Notes under the pieces: generated by a model
The model's database searches: none
What the model saw: the letters and a program-made list of their open reading frames with translations, nothing else
What the model was told of the DNA's origin: nothing
Shown here: positions 1 to 7,900 of the stretch, in pieces
How the letters are laid out: each line of letters begins with the position of its first letter
Numbering within the stretch: position 1 is the stretch's first letter
Assembly (NCBI GenBank): GCA_016208415.1
Contig: JACQYB010000035.1
Location: forward strand, 1 to 54,605
Direction: 5' to 3'
From: Betaproteobacteria bacterium
GTDB lineage: Bacteria; Pseudomonadota; Gammaproteobacteria; Burkholderiales; Rhodocyclaceae
Length of the DNA: 54,605 nucleotides
Position numbers and translations under genes: made by a program

Positions 1-1227
1 GGCGATGGCCAGGCCCAACCCTGCGCTTGAGGCGCCGCTGCGCGCGGCTTCCAGGCGCGTGAAAGGGCGTTTGAGGCGCTCCGCCTGATCCGGCGGGATG
101 CCCGGTCCCCGGTCGGCGACTTCGAACACCGCGTTGCCGCCGCGCTGGTACAGGAGCAGGCCGATGGGCGCCGCGGCACCCGCGTAGCGCAGGGCGTTTT
201 CCGCGAGGTTGGCCAGCATGCGGGTCACGGCCCTGGGTCGGAGCATCTGGGCCGGCATGGGCTGCAGATCCGTGTCGATGCGCAGTCCCCGCCGGGCGTA
301 CTGTTCGCATAATGCAGCCACGAGCGAGGCGGGTTCCACGGCGGCCAGCGGCTCGCCCGAGGTCTCCCGGGCGAAGTCGAGAAACTGGCCGATGGTGCGG
401 TCCATGTCCTCGATGTCCGCCTCCATGCCTTCGCGCAGGCTCGGGTCGGTGCCGCCCATCTCGACACCCAGGCGCAGGCGCGCCAGGGGAGTGCGCAGGT
501 CGTGGGAAACTCCCGCCAGCACCAGCGCCCGGTCGGCTTCCAGTGCCGCGAGGTCACGGGACATCTGGTTGAAGGTACGGGCCACGGCGGCGATTTCCTC
601 CGGGCCGCCTTCTTCGATCGGGGGTGGCCTCTCGCCCCGGCCGATGGCGTTGGCGGCGCCCGCCAGTGCCCGCAGCGGACGCGTGACGCGCGCGACGATG
701 AAATATGCCCCGGCCAAAGCCATCAGCAGCGCCACGCTGCCCCAGCCGATCCACTGCCCCGGAAGGGTTCCCTCCAGGCGCTCGCGGGGGAGCACCACCC
801 AGTAATCGTCGTCGTCGATGCGGAAACTGGCCCAGAAGCCTTCCAGGCCGTTGCGCTGGTCGGCCAGGCGAGTGTCGTCGCCGAGCAGTTGCCGTACTTC
901 TTCGGCGATAAGGCGATAGAGCGGTTCGTCGGGAAGAGGGGTGATCTGCTCGTCATCCTCGGCCGGGTAGATGCGGATGCCCTCGCGGTCGGACAGTTCC
1001 CACAGCAGGTCGCGGCGGCGCGCGGGGTCGGCACTGACCAGGGCGACCCGGGTAAGGTTGATGACGCTGGCCACCAACTGCGCCGACTGGTGGGCGCGAG
1101 GCCGCGTCTCGTAGTGCGCGTAGATCTGGAACCAGGCCAGCACCGACAGCAGCATTAGCGCCGCTAGCAGTAGGAAGGTGTGCCTCAGCAGCGTGCGCGG
1201 CAGCAGTGCAAGGCCCGGCAGGGTCAA
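1..1227 (-). CDS. envZ: EnvZ-type osmosensor histidine kinase (C-terminus cut by window edge)
   Basis: Inner-membrane sensor kinase of the EnvZ/OmpR family. The start is a TTG that overlaps the ompR stop by four bases (TTGA), so the pair is translationally coupled. The 409 residues present show a first membrane segment near residues 17-30, a periplasmic region, a second membrane segment (GSVALLMALAGAYFIVA), a HAMP linker, and the dimerisation/phosphoacceptor box AGVSHDLRTPL with His242. They then show the N box LAENALRYA, the G1 box DRGPGIP and a GLGLAIA motif just before the window ends. Family knowledge says EnvZ autophosphorylates and then phosphorylates OmpR. The kinase looks intact as far as it can be seen, whereas its partner regulator is damaged. 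Only the last 30-40 residues should be missing. Confidence 0.93.
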   Translation of the reverse strand, partial: MTLPGLALLPRTLLRHTFLLLAALMLLSVLAWFQIYAHYETRPRAHQSAQLVASVINLTRVALVSADPARRRDLLWELSDREGIRIYPAEDDEQITPLPDEPLYRLIAEEVRQLLGDDTRLADQRNGLEGFWASFRIDDDDYWVVLPRERLEGTLPGQWIGWGSVALLMALAGAYFIVARVTRPLRALAGAANAIGRGERPPPIEEGGPEEIAAVARTFNQMSRDLAALEADRALVLAGVSHDLRTPLARLRLGVEMGGTDPSLREGMEADIEDMDRTIGQFLDFARETSGEPLAAVEPASLVAALCEQYARRGLRIDTDLQPMPAQMLRPRAVTRMLANLAENALRYAGAAAPIGLLLYQRGGNAVFEVADRGPGIPPDQAERLKRPFTRLEAARSGASSAGLGLAIA

Positions 1228-1855
1228 TGGCGTTCGCCGTCGGGGACGAAGACGTAGCCGAAGCCCCATACGGTCTGGATGTAGCGCGGCTTGCCGGGGT
1301 CTTCCTCCACCAGCTTGCGCAGGCGCGAGATCTGCACATCGATGCTGCGGTCGAAGACCTCGTACTCGCGCCCGCGGGCCAGTTCCATGAGTTTGTCGCG
1401 GGACAGCGGGGCGCGGGGGTGGGTGAGCAGGGCCTTCAGCACGGCGAACTCGCCCGTGGTCAGGGCGATGCTCCGGTCGCCCTGGGTGAGGCTGCGCGTG
1501 CCCAGGCTCACCGTGATGCGGCCGAAGCTCACCACTTCGTCGTCGCCGGCCGGTGCTCCGGGCGGCGACGAGGGGCCACGGCGGCGCAACACGGCGTGGA
1601 TGCGTGCCACCAGTTCGCGGGGATTGAACGGCTTGGGCAGGTAATCGTCTGCCCCCGTCTCCAGGCCGACGACGCGGTCCACCTCCTCGCCGCGGGCCGT
1701 GGGTCGAAATGTTCGCGAGACAGGGCCTTGTCCATGGCGGGAGCAGCGTCAACCGCCTTGACGGCGAAGCCTTGGTCGGCAAGGTAGCGCTCCAGCAGCG
1801 CACGCAGGCGAACGTCGTCGTCGACGACGAGGATTCGAGGTTTGTCCTGGCTCAT
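1224..1855 (-). pseudogene. ompR: OmpR response regulator with internal deletion and frameshift
   Basis: The first 51 residues match OmpR closely (ILVVDDD acidic pocket, RLRALLERYLADQGF). After HFD the next recognisable residues are TARGEEVDR, but in another frame. The rest then matches OmpR to the end: GADDYLPKPFNPREL with the conserved receiver Lys, GEFAVLKALLTHP, and the winged-helix end IQTVWGFGYVFVPDG. Compared with E. coli OmpR, residues about 51-82 are absent. These include the phosphorylated Asp55, which corresponds to roughly 94 bp lost near position 1698. A product starting at 1855 would stop after 108 residues at 1529. The downstream frame could restart at 1682 and give a 152-residue protein with half a receiver and the complete DNA-binding domain. 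This may be a real mutation or an assembly collapse. Confidence 0.85.
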
Positions 1856-1907
1856 GGGCGCATCCTAACGTACGAGGGCGGGGGAGTGGACAAGCGCGCG
1901 CCGCAAT

Positions 1908-1927
1908 GCTTACACCCGGTTACAAAG
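1908..1927. promoter_or_regulatory. Possible OmpR binding site (two 10-bp half-sites)
   Basis: GCTTACACCC and GGTTACAAAG are consecutive decamers that place TTACA exactly 10 bp apart. This is the head-to-tail spacing expected of OmpR half-sites (GTTACA core). A third GGCTTACAAC lies at 1949-1958. The site sits about 55 bp upstream of the ompR start and between divergent genes, consistent with autoregulation. This is inference from pattern only. Confidence 0.35.
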
Positions 1928-2062
1928 AGGCCGCGGGCGCACACAATCGGCTTACAACCGATTCCTAGGATGGCTCGTGTGGAGCGGGCGCCTTGCTTGC
2001 CCGGTCGGCACGATTGGGGCACAGTGACCGCCTGTCCGGATATCGTCTTTCACTTTCGCATC

Positions 2063-2410
2063 ATGTCTGCAAACCGGCGCAAGAAACTGGAGAGGATGGC
2101 GGGTGGCCAGCCCGGGCACGGGGTGACGACCGCGCGTCGCCTGCTGGTGGCATCCCTCGTCGGGCTCGCCATGGCCGCGTCGGCGGCCGATGCCTGGGCA
2201 CAGCGATCCTGGCGCGGCGAGCGTAATCCACAGGGACTTCGCGACGACAGGCCGTTCCTGTCGGGCCGTGGTGAGCACAGGGGAAACCTCGATGATCGGT
2301 CAGGCGCGGAAATGCGCCGGCTGAGTCCGGAAGAAAGGCACCAGTTGCGCCGGGACGTGATCGAGGCGAACCGGGAGTTCTATCGCGATCGGCCGCTTCG
2401 GCGCCGTTGA
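2063..2410 (+). CDS. Small exported basic protein of unknown function
   Basis: A 115-residue protein with an N-terminal signal peptide (RRLLVASLVGLAMAASAADA, probable cleavage after AWA) and an Arg-rich mature part. It ends in a motif LSPEERHQLRRDVIEANREF that resembles small periplasmic proteins widespread in betaproteobacteria, for which I know no function. The start is uncertain. ATG 2063 has no clear ribosome binding site, and ATG 2096 has GGAGAGG immediately before it and still leaves a full signal peptide. The gene is divergent from ompR and is followed 22 bp later by a KTSC-domain gene. Confidence 0.6.
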   Translation: MSANRRKKLERMAGGQPGHGVTTARRLLVASLVGLAMAASAADAWAQRSWRGERNPQGLRDDRPFLSGRGEHRGNLDDRSGAEMRRLSPEERHQLRRDVIEANREFYRDRPLRRR

Positions 2411-2432
2411 CCGGCCCCGGGGAGGCGAGACC

Positions 2433-2645
2433 ATGGAGATGAAGAAGGTCAGTTCGGGCAAGCTGCGGGCCATCGGTTATGACGCGGGCAGCCGCGTGCT
2501 GCAGGTGGAGTTCGACGACGGACGCGTGATGCAATACTCCCCGGTGCCGGGCGAGGTATACCGCAGGCTTGCGGGTGCCGGCGCCATGTGGAGCTACTTC
2601 CGCGACAACATCGAGGATGAGTACAGCGGGCGGCGGATGCGCTGA
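2433..2645 (+). CDS. KTSC domain protein
   Basis: A 70-residue protein. The KTSC domain, named after a short conserved Lys-Thr-Ser-Cys-like start, covers nearly all of it. The visible landmarks are SSGKLRAIGYDAGSRVLQVEF, a strand-rich GRVMQYSPVPGEVYRRL, and the final GAMWSYFRDNIEDEYSGRR. Such small cytoplasmic proteins are common, and their molecular role is not established. It has a purine-rich Shine-Dalgarno (GGGGAGGCGAG) about 5 bases before the ATG. It is probably co-transcribed with the exported protein upstream. Confidence 0.8.
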   Translation: MEMKKVSSGKLRAIGYDAGSRVLQVEFDDGRVMQYSPVPGEVYRRLAGAGAMWSYFRDNIEDEYSGRRMR

Positions 2646-2721
2646 AAAGAGGCCGCTGGTGGGGGCGGTGCCGCCTTGTTGTCTCGCCATGGTCATGGAC
2701 AGCCACGCTGCGGCGCTGGGG

Positions 2722-2727
2722 TAGAAT
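2722..2727 (+). promoter_or_regulatory. Candidate -10 element for tsaB (leaderless arrangement)
   Basis: TAGAAT ends 7 bases before the tsaB ATG, there is no Shine-Dalgarno, and the -35 region is poor. If this is the -10 box, transcription would begin at or next to the start codon. Inference only. Confidence 0.35.
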
Positions 2728-2734
2728 CCGCCCC

Positions 2735-3430
2735 ATGCCTCGCATCCTCGCCCTCGAATCCTCCACGCCCCGCCTTTCCGTCGCACTGCTTGCCGACGGG
2801 CAGCTTTCGTGCCGCGACGGCGCGCCAGGCGCGGCGCATTCCGACCTGATTCTGGGCCTGATCCATGCACTTCTCGACGAGTCCGGGCTGAACCTTCGGC
2901 AACTGGACGCACTGGCCTTCGGGGCGGGACCCGGTGGCTTCACCGGGGTTCGACTGGCCTGCGCAGTCGTGCAGGGGCTGGCCTACGTCGCTGGGCTTCC
3001 CGTGGTCGCGGTATGCAGCCTGAAGGCGCTGGCCTGGGCGAGCAGGGCGCAACGGGCGTATGTCGCGGTGGACGCCCGCATGGGTGAGGTCTACTACGCA
3101 GCGTATCGCCGTGAGGATGGCGTGCTGCGACAAGTCGTTGCGCCGGCGGTGTCGCCTCCGCAGGGTGTCGGGCTGCCGCAGGGCGACGGGTGGCGCGGGC
3201 TCGGCTCCGGGTTCGGAGTTCATGGTCCGATCTTGCAGGATCGGCTTGGGGGCGCGCTCGCGGCCATCGAGGCGGATGTCTTCCCCCATGCATCCGCGGT
3301 CGCCGGTCTGGGATTGCACGGTTGGCGTCGGGGGGAGGCAGTCGATGCGGCTCTGGCTCAACCGCTGTATGTGCGCGACAAGGTGGCGCTGACCGTCGAC
3401 GAGCGTGTGGCGGCGGGGGGCAAGGCGTGA
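2735..3430 (+). CDS. tsaB: tRNA threonylcarbamoyladenosine biosynthesis protein TsaB
   Basis: This is the partner and activator of TsaD in the complex that makes t6A at position 37 of ANN-decoding tRNAs. It has 231 residues, the same length as E. coli TsaB. It shows the ASKHA-type N-terminus ILALESSTPRLSVALL, the conserved GAGPGGFTGVRLACAVVQGL segment near residues 67-86, and VDARMGEVYYAAYR around residue 110. Like other TsaB proteins it lacks the metal-binding histidines of TsaD. It is followed by rimI, a classic neighbour. A perfect inverted repeat (3463-3479) lies in the 73-bp gap between the two genes. Confidence 0.96.
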   Translation: MPRILALESSTPRLSVALLADGQLSCRDGAPGAAHSDLILGLIHALLDESGLNLRQLDALAFGAGPGGFTGVRLACAVVQGLAYVAGLPVVAVCSLKALAWASRAQRAYVAVDARMGEVYYAAYRREDGVLRQVVAPAVSPPQGVGLPQGDGWRGLGSGFGVHGPILQDRLGGALAAIEADVFPHASAVAGLGLHGWRRGEAVDAALAQPLYVRDKVALTVDERVAAGGKA

Positions 3431-3462
3431 GCCTTCCGCCGAGTTGCCCCAAGGACGGTGAG

Positions 3463-3479
3463 GTCCCGCCTGGCGGGAC
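3463..3479 (+). other. Intergenic hairpin between tsaB and rimI
   Basis: GTCCCGCC-T-GGCGGGAC is a perfect 8-bp inverted repeat (in RNA, 6 bp with a 5-nt loop). No T tract follows, so it is not a classic intrinsic terminator. It may be an attenuating or mRNA-stabilising hairpin. Confidence 0.4.
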
Positions 3480-3503
3480 GGCGCGCGGCGCGAAGGTGCC
3501 CGG

Positions 3504-3971
3504 ATGAGCATCTGGCCGCAATCCGTGGTACGCGTCGAGCCGATGCGACAACGCGATCTCGACGAGGTGGCTGCCGCCGAGGCCACGCTGTTCGACTTCC
3601 CCTGGACGCGCGGAAATTTCGCTGATTCCCTGCAGACCGGCCACAGCGCATGGGTGTGCCGGGTGGATCGGGCGCTTGCCGGCTACGGCATCATGTTGCT
3701 GGCGCTGGACGAGGCACACCTGCTCAACCTGAGCGTACTGAAGCCCTGGCAGGGCAGGGGTTACGCGCGCGGGATGTTGCGCCACTTCTTTCGGACGGCA
3801 CGCCGCAATGGCGCCACCCGCATGTATCTGGAGGTACGCCCGTCCAATTCCCGCGCCATCGCCCTGTATCAGGATTTCGGGTTCGTCCGCGTCGGGTTGA
3901 GACGCGGCTATTACCCGGCGGGCGAGGGCCGCGAGGACGCGCTGGTCATGGCATCGGACATCCCGCCATGA
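3504..3971 (+). CDS. rimI: Ribosomal protein S18 alanine N-acetyltransferase RimI
   Basis: GNAT-fold acetyltransferase of 155 residues. RimI acetylates the N-terminal alanine of ribosomal protein S18 with acetyl-CoA. The acetyl-CoA pyrophosphate loop is visible as PWQGRGYARGML near residues 82-93, preceded by the LNLSVL strand. The C-terminal motif is SRAIALYQDFGFVRVGLRRGYY, ending with an EDALVMA strand. Its place between tsaB and a uracil-DNA glycosylase gene is common in proteobacteria. Its stop overlaps the next start by four bases (ATGA), so the two are translationally coupled. Confidence 0.93.
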   Translation: MSIWPQSVVRVEPMRQRDLDEVAAAEATLFDFPWTRGNFADSLQTGHSAWVCRVDRALAGYGIMLLALDEAHLLNLSVLKPWQGRGYARGMLRHFFRTARRNGATRMYLEVRPSNSRAIALYQDFGFVRVGLRRGYYPAGEGREDALVMASDIPP

Positions 3972-4771
3972 CGCGCCGCGCCCGCATCCTCGAAGAAATG
4001 GGCCTGGGGCCGCAGTGGCTGCTGCGTGAAGCTGCGCCCGAAAAGGCTGCGGCGGACCCCTCGCCATCCGCCATGGCGCCCACCCACCCGACCCAACCAG
4101 CGGCGCCATCGACGCTGGCCGCCACAGCCGCGGCGGCGCCCGCCCGAAGCGAGGAAGGGGCCGATGTCGGGCGGGCGCAACGCATCGCACGCATGGACTG
4201 GGAGGAACTGAAGTCGACGGTGGCGGCATGCCGGGACTGCGCGCTTTGCCGCCAGCGCCGCCAGGCGGTGCTCGGCGTGGGAGACGTCGGCGCCGACTGG
4301 TTGTTCGTGGGAGAGGGCCCAGGGGCCGAAGAAGACGAGCGCGGGGAGCCTTTCGTGGGCCAGGCCGGGCGGCTGCTGGACAACATGCTCGCTGCCATCG
4401 GCCTGAAGCGGGGCAACAACGTCTATATTGCCAACGTCGTGAAGTGCCGCCCGCCGGGCAATCGCACGCCGGAGCCGCAGGAAACCGCAGTCTGCTTTCC
4501 CTATCTCGCGCGCCAGATCGCGCTGATCGAGCCGCGGCTCATCGTCGCCCTGGGGCGTCCGGCGGCGCAGAGCCTGCTCGATGCCGAGGTGAAGATCGCG
4601 GCGGCCCGTGGGCGCCTGTTCGAATACCGGCGCATCCCCGTGATCGTCACCTATCATCCGGCCTATCTGCTGCGTAATCTGCCGGACAAGGCCAAGGCAT
4701 GGGAAGACCTGTGCTTTGCCCACGCGACGATGCGCGATCTTGCCCGGGATGGGACGCGCGGCGAGGCCTGA
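3968..4771 (+). CDS. Family 4 uracil-DNA glycosylase (Fe-S)
   Basis: This enzyme removes uracil from DNA as the first step of base excision repair. It has 267 residues. The first ~65 form a variable Ala/Pro-rich linker, followed by the catalytic domain. Four cysteines are placed as in Fe-S family 4 enzymes: CRDC-x2-C near residues 88-94, the C of VVKCRPPGNRTPEP, and the C of AVCFPYLARQI. Motif A is VGEGPGAEEDERGEPFVGQA, and the catalytic-loop motif is VTYHPAYLLRN. Starting at ATG 3968 gives the four-base overlap with rimI. The paralogous SPO1-type polymerase-domain label is often used for the same family. Confidence 0.93.
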   Translation: MTRRARILEEMGLGPQWLLREAAPEKAAADPSPSAMAPTHPTQPAAPSTLAATAAAAPARSEEGADVGRAQRIARMDWEELKSTVAACRDCALCRQRRQAVLGVGDVGADWLFVGEGPGAEEDERGEPFVGQAGRLLDNMLAAIGLKRGNNVYIANVVKCRPPGNRTPEPQETAVCFPYLARQIALIEPRLIVALGRPAAQSLLDAEVKIAAARGRLFEYRRIPVIVTYHPAYLLRNLPDKAKAWEDLCFAHATMRDLARDGTRGEA

Positions 4772-4921
4772 AGGGCGCTGGTCGCGGTCCTGCGGAGCAA
4801 CCGGGCTTGCGGGGCGGCGGCGCAAGGCATTTGCCACCGCCGTGAAGTCTGTCATCATTGACCGGACATCGATGTCGCCACTTGGGCTTGGGCGATCTGA
4901 CGGCGGATCTGAGGAGGAGAA

Positions 4922-7900
4922 ATGAACAACAACCGGATATTCCCGCTGGTGATGGCGTTCTTCGTGGCTGGCTGCGCGGGCGTGGGCACGGGGGAGATAG
5001 CGTCCATCCGCGTGCTCCCCGGAGCATCGGCGGGACCGATGACCATTACCCAGGCACGGGTGCTCACCGACAACGACGCGGCCTTTCAGTCAAAGCTGAA
5101 GCTGATTCGCGACGCCGCCTCCTCTCTGGATCTCGTCTATTACATCTTCTCGGATGACTACAGTTCCTCGGTGCTCGCCGAAGAACTGCTGGCCGCCGCC
5201 AAACGCGGCGTGCGCGTGCGTTTGCTGGTGGACTACCACACCAACTACAAGCGGCTGGACTTCTTTTCGGCGCTGGAGCGGCTGGCCGAGAAGGAAGGCA
5301 AGGCACGTCTGGAAGTGAGGTTCTACAACCGGCCCACGCGCCAGATCGTGATGGACGCCGCCTACATGACCATGGGCTGCGGCCGCGAGGGCGGGATCAC
5401 CGCCACGGCGCGGCCGGCGGACTGCTCGCGCCAGAAACTCGATGCCCTGGCGGCGCTGTTCGCCGCGGAAACCGTCGGCGGCGAGCCGGCGGAAAAGCAC
5501 AACGTCTCGAACATCAACACCGGCGGTTCGGGGGTGTTCCTTTCCGGGCTGTATGGCAAGAGACCGGACGTGATGGCCCTGGCGGTGCAGGAAGGCCAGC
5601 AGATCAGTGCCGATGCCCTGCGCGCCCGCGCGCCCGCAAGCACGCCCGAGTCGCAGGATGCGCTCAAGCGGGTATCCCGTACCTATTGGCGCTCGCGCAC
5701 CGGCAGCGCATTCGAGAAGCTGGGCGCGCGCCTGGAGTTGCTGTACATCTCCGCTGCCTACGGCGACCAGCTCGGCCCGGTACGCGACATAGTCTTCGGG
5801 GCGCTGCCGCTGGAGCGTGAACTCGGCGAGCAGCAACTTCGTGACTGGGATCACCTGACGGACTTCACCCACCACAAGCTGCTGCTTGCCGACAGCGCGC
5901 GCCTCCAGCTCGGCGGGCGGAACGTGGAGGATTCCTACCACATGCGCGCCAACCGGCTGATCGACAAGTACGTGTTCATGGATACGGATCTGGTCGCCAC
6001 GGTGGCGGGCGGCGGCGAGGGCCTGGCGGAGAGCTTTGAGCGGCTGTGGGGATTCCGCGACATGGTGGCGACCCTGCCCGAGGTGCGGGCCCATGCACCG
6101 AACGATATTGTGGCCAATCTCGACGCCTTCCATGCGGCGGAACAGGCATGCGCCAAGCAGCCGGTGACCAGGCGCGAAGCGTGCGTGGATGGCGAGTTCC
6201 GGCGCACTGCCCAGGGGCTGGATGAGCGCATCAACCTTCACGTTCGCGACCTGGAGCGCAAGGCGCGGCGCTATCGCACCGAATACGCGCCCGGCGTGCG
6301 CGTGACCGCCGAAGACGGGCTCAGCGTGGACGCATCGGCGCGGCTGAGCTACTTCGAAAACCTGCATTTCGACAAGAATGTGGGTGGCGATCGGCGCCAG
6401 CGCCTCTACGGTGCGCCGTCCGGGCGCGAAGGGGCATCCGGCAAGTACATTCACGAATACTGGCTTGCGGCGCTGCGCGGCGTGTGCGATCAGGCCACCC
6501 GTGAGCGGCCCCGGACGGTGATCCTGCACAACGCCTACTTCATGCCGCCGGCCAACATGACGGCCGCCTTGAGTGAGCTGGCGGAGGGTGGGCGCGACTG
6601 TTCGAACGTCACGGTCAAGGTGCTGACCAATTCCATCCAGACCACGGATCTGAACGTGGTCAACCTGTTTGCCCGGCACGTGATCAAGGCCTTCACGGAG
6701 CGCGTCGAAGCGTCCGATCCGGCAAGGCGTGCGCGCTTTGAATACCACGAATACCGTCCGGTGGAGGGCGAGCGACTGCTGTCGCTGCACAGCAAGGTGT
6801 CGGTGATCGGCGATGACGTGCTCGTCGGTTCGGCCAATGCGGACGCGCGCAGCCTCGTGATGGATACCAACAATGCCATGTTGCTTCAGGACGTGCCCGC
6901 GCTGCGCCAGGAGTACGTCAGGCTCATGGACTGGATCCTCGCCGATCCGCGGCGTGCCGTGTCGGCGGGAGAGGCCATTGCCCGCACCCCGAGGGCGCGG
7001 ATGGTGGAGGAGGACGTACTGTCCCTGCGCCAGATCCTCGCCAGCGACGCCGTCACGGCTCAGTCGCCGCTCCTCACCTTCGCCGTGGGCTTGACCGCCG
7101 ACGGCGCGCCGCTCGCCGCGGACCTCGCGGCCATGCCGCACCTCCTGGTGGCCGGGGCGACCGGCAGCGGCAATTGGGCGCAGCGCACCCGGCGCACCCG
7201 GCGTGGCAGGAAATCCCTGATGTCAAAATCCGTAAGCATCTCCATCGTCACCAATTCGCTGATCACCGCGGCCAAGGGCTTTGGCTGGATGGCCACCGGT
7301 TCGCCGACGCTGTTTGCCGAGACCATTCACTCCTTCGCCGACGTGGCCAATCAGGTGCTGCTCAGAGTCGGCGAGATCAGGGCCGTAGGCCCCCCGGACG
7401 AGGCGCATCCCTTCGGGCGCGGCCAGGAACGCTACTTCTGGGCACTGGTGTCGGCGGTGTCGGTCTTTTTCGTGGGCTGCGGGGTCACCGTCTACCACGG
7501 CATTCATTCCCTGCTCCATCCGTCGCAGATCGAGCCTTTCACCGCCCTGACACTGTGGCTGCTGGTGTTCTCGCTGGCGCTCGAGGCGTACACCTTCGTC
7601 ACGGCCTGGAGGGAGATCGGGGGCCTCGCGGGACTGCGGGAGAACCGCAGCAATACCGCCGTACTGGCGGTTCTGCTGGAAGACGCGGTGGCCTTGCTGG
7701 GCATCCTGCTCACGCTGGTGATCGCCGGCATCTCCCTGCTCTGGGGGCCGCAGCCGGCAGTGGATGCGGCCATTTCCATAGTGGTAGGTGCGATTCTTGG
7801 CGTGATGGCGATCTTTCTGGCCAACGTCAATCGGCGCGTGCTCATCGATGTGGCCGACACGGGGCTGAATCATGCCTTGGCCGGGTTGCTGCGCGGGCGT

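Noticed and set aside
1977-2009. A further REP copy near ompR (GGAGCGGGC with GCTTGCCCGG)
   Set aside because: Both halves are similar to the REP consensus, but the internal spacing is wrong and no inverted partner is present.
3463-3479. Intrinsic terminator between tsaB and rimI
   Set aside because: The hairpin is perfect but no T run follows, and the genes are expected to be co-transcribed.
5090-7141. A 683-residue minus-strand frame opposite the phospholipase D region
   Set aside because: Both HKD motifs and the lipobox are on the plus strand; the minus frame shows no domain.
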